64,000 nucleotides of DNA from Pseudonocardiales bacterium (GCA_023252195.1 JAHEXI010000006.1:62001-126000); one strand, 5' to 3'. Positions 8,311 through 18,287 are shown, numbered from the stretch's first letter. A program made the numbers and translations. The notes: a model not told the origin generated them from the sequence alone.

Positions 8311-8334
8311 CCGAGGTGCCGAGGTGCCGAGGTG
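8311..8334. repeat. Three tandem copies of CCGAGGTG
   Basis: An 8-bp unit is repeated exactly three times with no gaps, between the stop of NlpC/P60 gene 2 and the start of the small Cys gene. The length is not a multiple of three, and the site is noncoding, so it may vary in copy number between strains. Confidence 0.8.
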
Positions 8335-8373
8335 CCGGTTGCGCCCCTTGTTCCGGTATCCGGGACGCTGGCA

Positions 8374-9417
8374 TCAACCAATCCGGCGGACTGCCGTGAC
8401 ATCCCGCCACGGGACTCTGGAGACTTTGACGACATCGCCGCTCTGCGGAGCGTTGAGGTAGAGCCCGTTGCCTACGTAGATACCGATGTGGCTTACCGGC
8501 GAGTACAGCGCAATGAGGTCTCCTGGTAGCAGGCCGGAAACCACCGGGGTACCCACTCTGGACTGGTCATAGGCCACTCGCGGCAGGCTGACTCCGACCT
8601 GACGGTAGGCCCACATCACCAAACCTGAGCAATCGAAGGTGGTCGGGCCCTCCGCTCCCCAGATGTACGGTGCTCCCTGTCGGGTCAGGGCAACCCGAAG
8701 GGCCCTGATACCGATGGTGTCACCGGCTATGTCGAGCGGATAGTCGGTGAATCCTTCGGCGGCATAGTGGGAGAACTCGTCAGCAGTGAGCTTGCCGAGG
8801 CGCTCCTGCACCAGATTGATCTGGCGACCCATCTCAAGCCGCGCTTGAGCGACGTCACCCGCTATTCGAGCGGCGTCGAGTTCGGCGACGGCCGCACGTG
8901 TCTCGGCGTCGGTGGCGGCAAGCTTGGCCTGCTCGGTGCGGGATACGGCGGCTGCGAGCTTGTCCATCGCTGCCCTGTTGCTCGCCGCCAGCACGTCCAA
9001 GGCGGACATCTGGTCCATGAATTGCTGTGGCGAGTCGCTGATCAGCATCGCGGTCAGGCTGCTGACCCGAACACCCTCGAAGGTGGCGCTGGTCAGCCTA
9101 TCCACCTGCGCACGGAACGAACTCTGAGCCGCCCGGGCCTGATCGGCGATAGCCGTGGCGCCAGCTGCGTCGCTGTGCGCTCGGTCCGCATCGGCCCGAC
9201 GGGCTTCCAGCCGGTCGGTGGCCAACTTCCACTGCTCGGTGATCACTTCGGCCTGGCGGCTCAATGCCCGAACCTGAGCAACGGTGCCGCCAGGATCGGG
9301 CGCAGGGCCAGGGGCTGGATCGGCAGCTGCGAGTGCTGGTGGCATGCTCAGCACGGCAGCGAAGGCCACCGCAGCCGCCACGCTTTGAAGCACGCGGTTC
9401 CGACGATGAGACACCAC
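8374..9417 (-). CDS. Secreted NlpC/P60 peptidoglycan hydrolase, second paralogue
   Basis: A 347-residue paralogue of the enzyme at 6695-7759 with the same layout: signal peptide (VAAAVAFAAVLSMPPALAAA), coiled coil with near-identical blocks (SRQAEVITEQWKLATDRLEA; MLISDSPQQFMDQMSALDVL), and NlpC/P60 domain with Cys in GPTTFDCSGLVMWAY, His in VSHIGIYVGNG, and NAPQSGDVVKV. The shared blocks show a tandem duplication now separated by the small Cys gene. A GTNAC direct repeat lies about 160 bp upstream, implying a long leader. Which paralogue is the RipC functional equivalent cannot be told from sequence. Confidence 0.92.
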   Translation of the reverse strand: MVSHRRNRVLQSVAAAVAFAAVLSMPPALAAADPAPGPAPDPGGTVAQVRALSRQAEVITEQWKLATDRLEARRADADRAHSDAAGATAIADQARAAQSSFRAQVDRLTSATFEGVRVSSLTAMLISDSPQQFMDQMSALDVLAASNRAAMDKLAAAVSRTEQAKLAATDAETRAAVAELDAARIAGDVAQARLEMGRQINLVQERLGKLTADEFSHYAAEGFTDYPLDIAGDTIGIRALRVALTRQGAPYIWGAEGPTTFDCSGLVMWAYRQVGVSLPRVAYDQSRVGTPVVSGLLPGDLIALYSPVSHIGIYVGNGLYLNAPQSGDVVKVSRVPWRDVTAVRRIG

Positions 9418-9424
9418 CCGCGGC

Positions 9425-9560
9425 CATCTCCTGTTCTCGGACCATCACGTCCGGCGGCGTGACTGCAAACGGGAGAGGTCCCCCCGCATGCCACCTAACG
9501 GTCCCCAGGATGCATCGGCCCGGATCTTCACTCCAACGACGGCGGTAAGCCGCCCAGCCG
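9425..9560 (-). promoter_or_regulatory. Long GC-rich leader of NlpC/P60 gene 2, possible structured RNA
   Basis: Between the direct repeat at 9579-9594 and the start at 9417 there are about 160 nt without a gene. They contain complementary blocks (GGGCGG/CCGCC and GGGGGG/CTCCC) and a GGAGTGAAGATCC segment. Actinobacterial wall-hydrolase genes often carry c-di-AMP (ydaO-type) riboswitches, but the consensus blocks are matched only loosely here. Confidence 0.25.
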
Positions 9561-9578
9561 TGCGATTTCGCCGCAGTC

Positions 9579-9594
9579 GGTTACTTTGCGTTAC
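9579..9594 (-). promoter_or_regulatory. Candidate MtrA-type direct repeat upstream of NlpC/P60 gene 2
   Basis: Minus-strand GTAACGCAAAGTAACC is a near-perfect direct repeat (GTAAC twice, period 10 bp), matching in layout the repeat before the first NlpC/P60 paralogue. Confidence 0.5.
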
Positions 9595-9644
9595 CATCCT
9601 CGGGATTCCCGGTACGGGCAGTGACAGCGCGGCCGGCGTCCGGG

Positions 9645-10706
9645 TTAGCGAACAGCGTCGGACAGCTCGGTGGTCAGCCTAGTCCAGCGCTGCAACATCG
9701 CGGCCGCAGCGCCAGAGTCAACAGCCTCGGTGGCGCGCTGGACCATCTCGCGAACATCGGCGACTAGATCACCTGTCGAACCTCGGTAGGCGACAAGCGC
9801 CGCGCTGGCGTTGAGCAGCACGGCGTCTCGCACCGGTCCGGGATCGCCGGCCAACAGACGCCGCACCGCATCGGCATTGACCGCCGCATCGCCACCGCGC
9901 AGGTCCTCGCCGCCGGCCACCGGCACGCCCAGCGCGGCGGGGTCCAACTGGTCACGCCGCACCGTGCCGCCGTCGACCACCCACACCGAAGTGGTGGTCG
10001 TGGTAGTGATCTCGTCGAGCCCATCGTCGCCACGGACCACCAGGGCGCTTACTCCACGATCGGCGAGCACCTGGGCCATCACCGGCGCCATCCGAAGATC
10101 CGCACAGCCCACCAGAGCCGCACCCGGCTGCGCCGGATTGATCAATGGGCCGAGAAAGTTGAAGGCAGTCGGGACCCCGATTTCCCGACGCACCGCCGCT
10201 GCGTGCCGCATTGCGGGGTGATAAAGCGGTGCGAAGCAAAATCCGATGCCCGCCTCGGCGACGCACTGCGCTACCTGATCCGGTCCTAGATCAATCGCCA
10301 CACCGAGCGCCTCGAGCACGTCCGCAGCGCCGCACTGTGATGAGGCCGCGCGGTTGCCGTGTTTGATCACCGGTGCACCGGCAGCGGCAGTCACCAGCGC
10401 GGCCATAGTGGAGATGTTCACCGTCTGCGCTTGGTCGCCACCGGTGCCGACCACATCGACTGCCCGCTGTGCGACCTGCACCCGGTGCGAATGCGACAGC
10501 ATGCCGTTGGCCAGACCGGCTATCTCCGCCGGAGTCTCGCCCTTGATCCGCAGCGCTACCACGAACGCGGCCAACTGCGCCGGCGTGGCCAGACCTGACA
10601 TGACTTCGTCCATCGCCCACGTGGCGTCGTGGGCGTCCAGATCTGTGCCGGCGATCAGTTGGCCGAGCAGTCCTGGCCAACTGCGGGAACGGGTCGGCGC
10701 CACCAT
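9645..10706 (-). CDS. trpD: Anthranilate phosphoribosyltransferase
   Basis: Joins anthranilate to PRPP in tryptophan synthesis. The protein has 353 residues. The PRPP-binding signature is [22 protein letters not shown], followed by [21 protein letters not shown], the metal-binding DGLDE segment, and [17 protein letters not shown] 10706 starts a normal family N-terminus ([17 protein letters not shown]); the 40-codon upstream extension would run into the receiver-like gene. It corresponds to Rv2192c and is not in an operon with other trp genes here. Confidence 0.95.
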   Translation of the reverse strand: MVAPTRSRSWPGLLGQLIAGTDLDAHDATWAMDEVMSGLATPAQLAAFVVALRIKGETPAEIAGLANGMLSHSHRVQVAQRAVDVVGTGGDQAQTVNISTMAALVTAAAGAPVIKHGNRAASSQCGAADVLEALGVAIDLGPDQVAQCVAEAGIGFCFAPLYHPAMRHAAAVRREIGVPTAFNFLGPLINPAQPGAALVGCADLRMAPVMAQVLADRGVSALVVRGDDGLDEITTTTTTSVWVVDGGTVRRDQLDPAALGVPVAGGEDLRGGDAAVNADAVRRLLAGDPGPVRDAVLLNASAALVAYRGSTGDLVADVREMVQRATEAVDSGAAAAMLQRWTRLTTELSDAVR

Positions 10707-10717
10707 GCTGCGCGGCC

Positions 10718-11134
10718 TCAGCCGTTCGCTGCCTGCGGCCGGCGGGTGCGAAGCACCTCGGCCACCGTCTCGGCTGCGATCAACGGATCCAGCGGATGGA
10801 CGATCACCGCGTCGGCCTGCGACCACACTGCCAACCAGCGGTCGTCCCTACGCCGTACGGCGATGATCACCGGCGGACAGTGCGCGATCTCGTTCTTAAG
10901 CTGGCGGGAAAGGCCCATCCCCCCCGTCGGTTGTGCCTCACCGTCAAGGATCGCCAGGTCCACGCGACCCGCGTCGACCTCGGTCAGCACCTCAGCGATC
11001 GTTGCCGCCTCGACGTAGCTCACCCGGCCGACGTCCGCCGCAGGGCGCCGTCCAACAGCGTTGATGATCGCCTCGCGCACCTCTGACCGGTGACTGAAAA
11101 CCAGCACGGTGGTGGTCTCGCTCGGGGAGTTCAT
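10718..11134 (-). CDS. Receiver-domain-like protein
   Basis: A 138-residue stand-alone protein resembling a CheY-type receiver: [14 protein letters not shown] (strand 1, but without the acidic pair), [18 protein letters not shown] (strand 3 with D at the phosphoacceptor position), [12 protein letters not shown] and [11 protein letters not shown] (strand 5, with His or Val where the conserved Lys would be). No DNA-binding domain follows. The missing acidic pocket and Lys suggest an atypical or pseudo-receiver. Just upstream of trpD on the same strand (11-nt gap) and divergent from ctaE, so it could link trpD and respiration expression; this is speculative. Confidence 0.8.
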   Translation of the reverse strand: MNSPSETTTVLVFSHRSEVREAIINAVGRRPAADVGRVSYVEAATIAEVLTEVDAGRVDLAILDGEAQPTGGMGLSRQLKNEIAHCPPVIIAVRRRDDRWLAVWSQADAVIVHPLDPLIAAETVAEVLRTRRPQAANG

Positions 11135-11393
11135 GAATTGGTCGAGGTCCTCGGTGTCGGGTGTCCCCGGACGGCCTCGCAGGTGCCCGGGTGCACCACG
11201 CGGCATCAGCGGGTCGGATGGCTCGCTAATGGTATACGGGCACTGTCGCACGCAACGGCCGGCTCGCGTGCCGTGACTCTGTGTGCCACGATGTGCGGTT
11301 GTATACCGCCGTTCGAAGGGCGGCCTGCGTTAGCCTCGTCACTCTTCGCCGTAACCCGTCGGCCCCGGTCCCGGCGCTGCCGAGACCGTTCGT

Positions 11394-11399
11394 CATAAT
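11394..11399 (+). promoter_or_regulatory. -10 box of ctaE (leaderless type)
   Basis: CATAAT lies 7 nt before GTG 11407. This supports the GTG over the nearby ATG 11398, which overlaps the box. Confidence 0.45.
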
Positions 11400-11406
11400 G
11401 CTTAGC

Positions 11407-12036
11407 GTGCCCCCCTCGTCCAGCCTAGCTGCGCCCTCTATCAGCCAACGGGTGCACTCGCTGAACCGGCCCAACATGGTCAGCGTGGGCACGATCGTCT
11501 GGCTGTCCAGCGAGCTGATGTTCTTCGCCGGTCTGTTCGCGATGTTCTTCACGGTGAAGGCGCAGCATGACGGCCCGTGGCCGCCGATCCTGGCATCCAC
11601 TGGGGAGCCGATCCACCTCGACGTGCCCTACGCGCTAGTGATCACAATTATACTGGTCGCCTCGTCGTTCACTTGTCAGTGGGGCGTGTTCAAGGCGGAG
11701 CAGGGCGATGTCTTCGGGCTACGGCTGTGGTACTCGATCACGTTCGCCATGGGCCTGTTCTTCGTGCTCGGCGCCGCCAACGAGTACCGCATGATGATCG
11801 GTGAGGGCATCACCATCCCGTCAGGAGCCTTTGGGACGGTGTTCTACCTGCTCACCGGGTTTCACGCGTTGCATGTGACCGGTGGGTTGATCGCATTCAT
11901 CTTCCTGATCGTCCGGACGAAGCTGAGCAAGTTCAGCCCGGCACAGGCCACCTCGGCGATCGTTGTGTCGTACTACTGGCACTTCGTCGACGTGGTGTGG
12001 ATCGGGTTGTTCGCCGTTATCTATATCTTGCCCTGA
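11407..12036 (+). CDS. ctaE: Cytochrome c oxidase subunit III
   Basis: Subunit III of the aa3 terminal oxidase in the bcc-aa3 supercomplex, an inner-membrane protein with about five helices. The 209-residue protein has the actinobacterial CtaE start [21 protein letters not shown] followed by [13 protein letters not shown], then [24 protein letters not shown] and [18 protein letters not shown], the family signatures. Position directly before qcrCAB is conserved (Rv2193). A GTG start is chosen from the -10 box; ATG 11398 would add three residues. Confidence 0.95.
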   Translation: MPPSSSLAAPSISQRVHSLNRPNMVSVGTIVWLSSELMFFAGLFAMFFTVKAQHDGPWPPILASTGEPIHLDVPYALVITIILVASSFTCQWGVFKAEQGDVFGLRLWYSITFAMGLFFVLGAANEYRMMIGEGITIPSGAFGTVFYLLTGFHALHVTGGLIAFIFLIVRTKLSKFSPAQATSAIVVSYYWHFVDVVWIGLFAVIYILP

Positions 12037-12118
12037 TACCGGAGTGAGGGGCGCTGGGGAGGCCCCGATCCGGCTAGCGCACCGAACCGGAACGAGACAG
12101 CAGGGGTAGCCGAGACCG

Positions 12119-12976
12119 ATGAGCAGCGACACACCCGACGGCCGATCGGGCCCCACTGGATCGAACCTACCTAGGGCCTCGGACCAAGGCGCGCAACGGG
12201 GGGGACATAGCCGCTTGCGTCGGAGGTTGTCGGCGATGCTCGCACTCGCCGTGGCGCTGCTGTCTGCCGGCGCCCTGTATGCGGTATTCGCTCCGCAGGC
12301 CCAGACCGCGCACGCCCAGGAGGATCCTGCGTTGGTGCGCCAGGGTGAGCAGCTCTTTAACAACGCCTGCATCAGCTGCCACGGAATGAACCTGCAGGGT
12401 GTCAATGCTCGCGGACCAAGCCTGATAGGTGTCGGCGAGGCTGCGGTCTACTTCCAGGTATCCACCGGGCGGATGCCAGCAACCCGGCAGGAGGCGCAGA
12501 TCGGCGAGAAGCCGGTCCGGTACACCCCTGAAGAGATCGACGCGCTGGGCGCCTTCGTGCAGGCCAACGGCGGTGGCCCGGTGGTGCCGTCGAAGGGCAG
12601 CCTCGCCGGCGGTGACCTGGCTCACGGTGGTGATCTCTTCCGGCTCAACTGCGCGTCCTGCCACAACTTCACTGGACGCGGGATCGCACTGTCCTCTGGC
12701 AAGTACGCTCCAGCGCTCAAGAACGTGGAACCCCAGCAGATCTACAGTGCGATGATCAGCGGACCGCAGAGCATGCCCAGGTTCTCCGACCGGCAGCTGA
12801 CTCCGCAGGACAAGCGAGACATCATCGCCTACGTGCAGTCGGTCACCGGCGACCGAAATAACCCGGGTGGCTACTCCCTCGGTGGCTTCGGGCCGGTCCC
12901 GGAGGGTCTGATCTCCTGGATTGTGGGTATCTCGGCGCTGGTCGGAGTGACCCTGTGGATCGGATCGAAGGCATGA
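12119..12976 (+). CDS. qcrC: Cytochrome bc1 complex diheme cytochrome c subunit
   Basis: The 285-residue cytochrome cc subunit passes electrons from the bcc complex to aa3 oxidase without a soluble cytochrome c. It has a basic N-terminus and a helix ([18 protein letters not shown]), two class I cytochrome c domains with heme motifs CISCH and CASCH, and a C-terminal anchor ([19 protein letters not shown]). Axial Met candidates are in GRMPA and SMPRF. Its TGA overlaps the qcrA ATG (ATGA), so translation is coupled. Confidence 0.96.
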   Translation: MSSDTPDGRSGPTGSNLPRASDQGAQRGGHSRLRRRLSAMLALAVALLSAGALYAVFAPQAQTAHAQEDPALVRQGEQLFNNACISCHGMNLQGVNARGPSLIGVGEAAVYFQVSTGRMPATRQEAQIGEKPVRYTPEEIDALGAFVQANGGGPVVPSKGSLAGGDLAHGGDLFRLNCASCHNFTGRGIALSSGKYAPALKNVEPQQIYSAMISGPQSMPRFSDRQLTPQDKRDIIAYVQSVTGDRNNPGGYSLGGFGPVPEGLISWIVGISALVGVTLWIGSKA

Positions 12977-14112
12977 GCGACCACGGGAGCGCTAGCGGTG
13001 GGTCAGCTGGGCAGCGAAAGCTCCCGAGCGGTGCCGACCTGTCGACGGCCAGCCGTGAAGAGCTGGTCCGGCTGGGCTCGGCGCTAGACGGAGTGACTAT
13101 CGAGCACCGGGAGGACCCCTTCCCGGTGCCGGGTACCCGTGCGGAGAAGCGCACCGAACGCAAGGTCGCGCAGTGGTTCTTCATCGCTGCGTTGGCCGGA
13201 TTGGGTTTCCTGGCGGCCTACCTGTTCTTGCCCTTCGAGTACGCCCCGCCCGGACCGGGCAGCCGGCACCTGCTGTACCAGCTCTACACGCCGATCATCG
13301 GGGTGCTCTTCGGGTTGACCGTATTCGCCATCGGCGCCGGGACGATCACTTACGCGAAGGATCTGCTGCCGCACGAGACCGCGGTGCAGGAGCGCCACAT
13401 CGGTGGCTCCGCAGAGGTCGACCGGCTGACCACCACCGCGATCCTGGCCGACTCCGCCGCCACCAGCCACATCGGCCGGCGATCCATGATCAAACGAGCG
13501 GCCGCGCTCGGTGGCGGAGTTTTCGGTATAGGACTGGGAGTCTTCTCCCTGGGCGGTCTAGTGCGAAACCCGTGGAAGGGTGGGGACCGCGCCGCGCTCT
13601 GGGTCACGCCGTGGGCCTCCTACAACGGTGAGCCGGTGTTCCTTCGCTATGACTCCGAGCAGGTCACCCTGGCGCGTCCCGAAGACCTCGCCGCCGGCTC
13701 CATTGCGACTGTCTTTCCGTACAAGCGATCCTGGTCGGAGCAGCAGGCGCACGATGCGCTGCGCGCATCCGACAGCCCAGTGATGCTTATCCGGTTGCAC
13801 CCTGAGCAGGCAACCCAAGTAATCCAACGCAAGGGCCAGGTCGACTTCCACTACGGCGACTACTACGCGTACTCGAAGATCTGCACCCACCTGGGCTGTC
13901 CCGCCTCGCTGTACGAATCTCAGGACGCTCGGTTGCTATGCCCATGCCACCAGTCGCAGTTCAACATGCTTGAGTACGCGAAGCCGATCTTCGGTCCAGC
14001 TACCAGGGCCTTGCCACAGCTGCACATCGCCGTGAACGATGAGGGTTACTTCTACGCAAAGGGCGACTTCATCGAGCCCATAGGACCAGCGTTCTGGGAG
14101 CGGAGGTCATGA
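12973..14112 (+). CDS. qcrA: Cytochrome bc1 complex Rieske iron-sulfur subunit
   Basis: A 379-residue Rieske protein of the actinobacterial type, with three N-terminal membrane helices ([54 protein letters not shown]). The [12 protein letters not shown] block before the third helix resembles a Tat motif. The [2Fe-2S] ligands are in [10 protein letters not shown] and CPCHQSQFN. It takes electrons from menaquinol. It overlaps qcrC and qcrB by 4 bp on either side. Confidence 0.96.
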   Translation: MSDHGSASGGSAGQRKLPSGADLSTASREELVRLGSALDGVTIEHREDPFPVPGTRAEKRTERKVAQWFFIAALAGLGFLAAYLFLPFEYAPPGPGSRHLLYQLYTPIIGVLFGLTVFAIGAGTITYAKDLLPHETAVQERHIGGSAEVDRLTTTAILADSAATSHIGRRSMIKRAAALGGGVFGIGLGVFSLGGLVRNPWKGGDRAALWVTPWASYNGEPVFLRYDSEQVTLARPEDLAAGSIATVFPYKRSWSEQQAHDALRASDSPVMLIRLHPEQATQVIQRKGQVDFHYGDYYAYSKICTHLGCPASLYESQDARLLCPCHQSQFNMLEYAKPIFGPATRALPQLHIAVNDEGYFYAKGDFIEPIGPAFWERRS

Positions 14113-15761
14113 GCGCGATGACGACGCCGACTAAGGCGGGCAAGGCAGCCGACGAGCTCGATCAGCGATTTCACCTGGCGGCCGGCATGCGCCGGCAGGT
14201 CAACAAGGTCTTCCCGACGCACTGGTCGTTCATGCTCGGCGAGATCGCCCTGAACACCTTCATCGTGCTGCTGCTGTCCGGGACGTACCTCACACTGTTC
14301 TTTGACCCCTCCATGGAGGACGTCAAGTACAACGGCGTCTACCCGGGCCTCCGTGGGATCGAGATGTCCCGGGCGTTCGAGTCGACCCTGCAGCTGTCCT
14401 TCGACGTGCGCGGTGGACTGTTCATCCGCCAGGTTCATCACTGGGCGGCCTTGCTGTTCGTCGCCGCCATCGTGGCCCACATGTTCCGCACCTTCTTCAC
14501 CGGCGCCTTCCGCAAGCCCCGGGAGACGAACTGGACGATCGGCGTCCTCATCGCGATCCTGGCCGGGCTGGAGGGGCTCACCGGCTACTCACTGCCCGAC
14601 GACCTGCTCTCGGGCACCGGGCTGCGGATCATCTCGGCAATCATCATGTCGCCACCGGTGATCGGCACCTGGATGCAGTGGGCGATCTTCGGCGGCGAGT
14701 TCCCCGGTACCTTGATCATTCCTCGGTTCTTCATCGTCCATGTACTGCTCATCCCGGGCATCCTGCTGGCGCTCATCGCTGTGCACCTCGGGCTGGTCTG
14801 GTACCAGAAGCACACGCAGTTCCCAGGGCCCGGACGAACCGAGCGCAATGTGGTCGGTGTCCGCATCCTGCCGGTCTTCGCGACGAAGGCCGGCGGCTTC
14901 GCGCTGACGAACATCGGTGTGATCTGCCTCATGGCGGGATTGTTCCAGATCAACCCGATATGGAACTTCGGTCCGTATAACCCTGCTCAAGTTTCGGCGG
15001 CCTCGCAGCCAGACTGGTATGTCGGGTGGCTCGACGGCTCGACCCGGTTGTGGCCGGCCTGGGAGATCTACCTCGGCAACTACATGATCCCCGCGTCTTT
15101 CTGGCCGACGATGGTGATCCCCGGCATCATGTTCGGCCTAGCCTTCGCGTATCCAGGGATTGAGCGCAAGCTCACCAAGGACAACGCCTCGCACAACCTG
15201 CTGCAGCGGCCGCGGGATGTGCCGGTGCGAACGGGCTTGGGCATGATGGCGGCCTCGTTCATGTTCGTGCTACTGCTTTCCGGTGGCAACGACGTCATCG
15301 CGTACACGTTCGATATCTCGTTGAATGCCACCACCTGGGCCGGTCGGATCGGTTTGCTGTTGCTACCACCGATCGCGTACTACATCACCTACCGGATCTG
15401 CCTTGGTCTGCAGCGCGCCGACCGATCGATCCTGGAACACGGTATTGAGACCGGCATCATCAAGCGCCTGCCACACGGTGAGTTCATCGAACTTCACCAG
15501 CCCCTCGGCGGAGTCGACGCGCACGGCCATCCCCTTCCGCTGGACTACCAGGGTGCGCGGGTGCCCAAACGGATGAACCAACTGGGCTCCGCTGGGGCTC
15601 CGGTACCTGGATCCACCTTCCGCCCAGATCCTGCGGAGCAGACCAGGGCGCTGGAGGAGGCTCGTCACAACGCCGCCACCGGCAACGGGGTCAGCCCCAA
15701 CGGCAGCAAAAACGGCGCCGGGCGAAAGGCGTCCAGCCGTCCCCGCCAGCTCAACGACTAA
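14109..15761 (+). CDS. qcrB: Cytochrome bc1 complex cytochrome b subunit
   Basis: A 550-residue cytochrome b with the b6/N-terminal domain and C-terminal domain, plus the actinobacterial C-terminal extension (about the last 110 residues, hydrophilic). Heme-ligating histidines lie in [20 protein letters not shown] and in [20 protein letters not shown]. The quinol-site loop region is [18 protein letters not shown] and its neighbours; the menaquinol oxidation site is the target of Q203-type inhibitors in mycobacteria. Last gene of the ctaE-qcrCAB cluster, ATGA-coupled to qcrA. Confidence 0.96.
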   Translation: MSAMTTPTKAGKAADELDQRFHLAAGMRRQVNKVFPTHWSFMLGEIALNTFIVLLLSGTYLTLFFDPSMEDVKYNGVYPGLRGIEMSRAFESTLQLSFDVRGGLFIRQVHHWAALLFVAAIVAHMFRTFFTGAFRKPRETNWTIGVLIAILAGLEGLTGYSLPDDLLSGTGLRIISAIIMSPPVIGTWMQWAIFGGEFPGTLIIPRFFIVHVLLIPGILLALIAVHLGLVWYQKHTQFPGPGRTERNVVGVRILPVFATKAGGFALTNIGVICLMAGLFQINPIWNFGPYNPAQVSAASQPDWYVGWLDGSTRLWPAWEIYLGNYMIPASFWPTMVIPGIMFGLAFAYPGIERKLTKDNASHNLLQRPRDVPVRTGLGMMAASFMFVLLLSGGNDVIAYTFDISLNATTWAGRIGLLLLPPIAYYITYRICLGLQRADRSILEHGIETGIIKRLPHGEFIELHQPLGGVDAHGHPLPLDYQGARVPKRMNQLGSAGAPVPGSTFRPDPAEQTRALEEARHNAATGNGVSPNGSKNGAGRKASSRPRQLND

Positions 15762-15762
15762 C

Positions 15763-16404
15763 CTATCCCATGGCGGTTTCGCGATGGCCCGCCTGGGCCA
15801 GCCGACGACACAAGGTGGCCTTTGTGGTCGGCCACTCGGAGGCAATTACCGAGAACATCGCGGAGTCGCGCAGGAGCCCCTCCTCCCCGGGCGTGTGCGA
15901 CTGCGACCAGTGCCGAAGGACCCCCTCGAATTGCGCCCCCAGGCACTCGATGGCGCGCCGGGATCGCTCGTTGCGGGCGTCGGTCTTCAGGTCGACCCTG
16001 ACCACGCCCAATGTCTCGAACGCATACTCAAGGAGCAGCAGCTTCGCCTCAACATTGATGCCCGTTCGCTGAGCCGACGCAGCCAGCCAGGTCCAGCCAA
16101 TCTCAATGGCATACAGCTGCGAGCGGCCCGGCCAAAACCGGGGATCCCAGTACGCCGTGCACCCGACGGCGCGCCCATCGCCTCGGCGGATCAGGGCAAA
16201 CGGTGCCAGCTCGCCGCCTTGTGCCCGTTCGAAATGGGCGGCGAGGTACTTCTCTACCTCCCACGAACGAGGAACGCGGGTGAAGCCGTACGCGCCGCGA
16301 TCTTCTTCCGCTGCGACCGCCAAGTCCTCACCATGACTCATCGACAGCGGTTCCAGCCGGACCAGGGGCCCGTGGAGTACCGGAACGTCAGGCAGAAAAT
16401 TCAT
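15763..16404 (-). CDS. GNAT family N-acetyltransferase (RimJ/RimL-like)
   Basis: A 213-residue acetyltransferase: [18 protein letters not shown] at the N-terminus, [39 protein letters not shown] (acetyl-CoA-binding region in a RimJ-type form), and [25 protein letters not shown]. The substrate is unknown (ribosomal-protein N-terminus, antibiotic or small amine are all possible). It ends 1 bp after qcrB and separates it from ctaF, a place where Mtb carries Rv2197c and mmpS3. Confidence 0.9.
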   Translation of the reverse strand: MNFLPDVPVLHGPLVRLEPLSMSHGEDLAVAAEEDRGAYGFTRVPRSWEVEKYLAAHFERAQGGELAPFALIRRGDGRAVGCTAYWDPRFWPGRSQLYAIEIGWTWLAASAQRTGINVEAKLLLLEYAFETLGVVRVDLKTDARNERSRRAIECLGAQFEGVLRHWSQSHTPGEEGLLRDSAMFSVIASEWPTTKATLCRRLAQAGHRETAMG

Positions 16405-16501
16405 GACTGTTCCTCATCGATCCTGGCATTGGCACCTTGCGGCAAGCGCAGGTTGCCGGACCGTCACCGGGCCAGGTCCCTCAGGTCCTCTGGATGATTG
16501 C

Positions 16502-16903
16502 TTACTCTGATCTGGGACTGACGTGGTACTCGAAGACCAGGCCACCGACCGTGCCGAGGATCAGTGCGATGCCGATAGCCACCATCCACCACAGGTCGAA
16601 AGCCAGTGCGAGCCCGATCACGCTGGCCGACCCGGCCATCCCTATTGGCCAGTAGCTGCCTGGTGAGAAGAAGCCGAGCTCACCGGCACCGTCCGAAATC
16701 TCGGCTTCGATGTTGTCTTCGGGGCGCATCCGGACTCGTCGGGAGACGAATCGGAAGTAGGTGCCGACAATGAGCGTCAACCCGCCGGTCAGCGCCAGCG
16801 CCACAGAGCCGACGGCCTCGCCATGCGACCACAGACCGTAGATCACCGCGGACAGGAAGAAGAACGCTGTGATGATCTCGAAGATCCGCGCCTCGACCTT
16901 CAT
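16502..16903 (-). CDS. ctaF: Cytochrome c oxidase subunit IV
   Basis: The actinobacterial-specific small subunit of aa3 oxidase, 133 residues with four helices (ITAFFFLSAVIYGLW, GSVALALTGGLTLIVGTYF, MAGSASVIGLALAFDLWW, VAIGIALILGTVGGLVFEY). The MRPEDNIEAEISDGAGELGF block between helices 2 and 3 is the family signature. Same strand and next to ctaC, as in Rv2199c-Rv2200c. Confidence 0.95.
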   Translation of the reverse strand: MKVEARIFEIITAFFFLSAVIYGLWSHGEAVGSVALALTGGLTLIVGTYFRFVSRRVRMRPEDNIEAEISDGAGELGFFSPGSYWPIGMAGSASVIGLALAFDLWWMVAIGIALILGTVGGLVFEYHVSPRSE

Positions 16904-16953
16904 GGTGCTGCCTCACTCTCGACGCTGCCGATGGACCCGTTCGATACTGAAAT

Positions 16954-17919
16954 TTAATGGCCCTCCTGGGCCTGGTGAACCTCGCGGACGCCGCGGTCGG
17001 TGTTGAACGGGAAGGTCGTCACTGCCTCGGGGGCGCACAGTGCGCCACAGTTCAGCTGCGCGAGCGCCTCACCAGCCGTGTATGACCGGTGGGTCTGCAG
17101 ATTAGTCTGGGCCCGCAAGGCCAGGTAACGGTCGAAGAGGTCCGGGGGCAATGCCCGAAGCTCGAAGTTCATCATCGAGTGGTAGGTGCCACACAGCTCG
17201 GCGCAGCGGCCCACGAAAGCGCCTTGACGCTGCACTGTGGTCTGGAAAACGTTGTCGGTATCGTTTTTCTCAGGGCGCGGGAAAACGTCACGCTTGAACA
17301 GGAAATCTGGGATGTAGAACGAGTGCAGCACGTCTGTGGACTCGACCCGGTACTCCACAACCCGATTGGTCGGCACTACCAGCAGCGGGATGATGCTTGA
17401 CGAGCCGACGGTGGACAACGGTTCGCCGTCGGCGGTCCGCCGGACCTGGTAGTTGCCACCCCTACCCGGTTTGTCCTGGAGGTACTGGAATTCCCAGTTC
17501 CACTGGAAGCCGACCACCTTTACCCGCAAGGCGGGGTTATCGACTTTGGCCATGACGAAATTCTGCGCTGTGACCGTGTAGTAAAAAAGCACTGCGACAA
17601 TAACGAAGGGGATGACCGTGTAGATGATCTCCAGAGGCAGATTGTACTGGGTCTGCCGGGGCATATCGTCAGACTTCTTGCGGTGAAAGATAACCGTCCA
17701 GGCAATCAGCCCCGCGACGATCGCTCCGACCGCCAGCGCGGCCACGGTCGCCCAGATCCACAGGTCGCGCATCCGCTCGGCCTGGGGAGTCACCCCCTCC
17801 GGCCATCCGAACGAGAAGGCCTGATATACCGAACACCCGCTAGACAGGAAGGCAACCATCCCGGCAAGCGCGGCTACCTTCAGTAGCCGAACCGCTCGGG
17901 ACCGGACCACACCGATCAC
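16954..17919 (-). CDS. ctaC: Cytochrome c oxidase subunit II
   Basis: A 321-residue CuA subunit of aa3 oxidase and a predicted lipoprotein: LSSGC lipobox with Cys29. Two helices follow (LWIWATVAALAVGAIVAGLIAW; LEIIYTVIPFVIVAVLFYY), then the cupredoxin domain with GFQWNWEFQYL (electron entry), DVLHSFYIPDF (CuA His) and CAELCGTYHSMM (two Cys, His, Met). GTG 17919 is chosen because GAGGAGGAA lies upstream and the upstream 63 codons lack any family feature. Followed by ctaF after a 50-bp gap. Confidence 0.95.
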   Translation of the reverse strand: MIGVVRSRAVRLLKVAALAGMVAFLSSGCSVYQAFSFGWPEGVTPQAERMRDLWIWATVAALAVGAIVAGLIAWTVIFHRKKSDDMPRQTQYNLPLEIIYTVIPFVIVAVLFYYTVTAQNFVMAKVDNPALRVKVVGFQWNWEFQYLQDKPGRGGNYQVRRTADGEPLSTVGSSSIIPLLVVPTNRVVEYRVESTDVLHSFYIPDFLFKRDVFPRPEKNDTDNVFQTTVQRQGAFVGRCAELCGTYHSMMNFELRALPPDLFDRYLALRAQTNLQTHRSYTAGEALAQLNCGALCAPEAVTTFPFNTDRGVREVHQAQEGH

Positions 17920-18089
17920 GCTTCGTTCCTCCTCGTCGCCCCATGCGGCCAGGCATCCCACTCGCTGGAGCCTAAACCAGCGCGGCCGCCAGAGCTCGCC
18001 CGGGGCGCACGGTTCGACGACCCAACGCCATACTGGGCCGCCGTGGCTTGCTGGCCGAACGACGGGTCGCTGATGAGAGGGCGGAACGC

Positions 18090-18287
18090 GTATGCGGGTT
18101 GCTGGCACTACTCACGGCGCGGCAGGACGCGGCACAGTGGCCGGCGGACGTGATCGCTGCGCTGCGCTGCCAGCGGCATCGCGGACCCGACGAGACCGGG
18201 ACCTGGCACGACGCTGACGTCGTACTCGGCTTCAACCGCCTGTCCATCATGGTCGTGCCCGAGCCGCGCTATCCCGTGCACGTATAG
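18090..18287 (+). pseudogene. asnB: Truncated asparagine synthetase B remnant
   Basis: The frame reads VCGLLALL, then RHRGPDETGTW and VVLGFNRLSI, clear matches to the first 60 residues of actinobacterial AsnB (MCGLLAF, RHRGPDESGTWH, GFNRLSI). The start position is GTA instead of ATG/GTG. Similarity stops after FNRLSI, 9 codons before a TAG. About 580 residues, including most of the glutaminase and all of the synthetase domain, are gone. In Mtb, asnB (Rv2201) lies divergent from ctaC at exactly this place, followed by cbhK, which is also missing here. A deletion relic. Confidence 0.88.
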
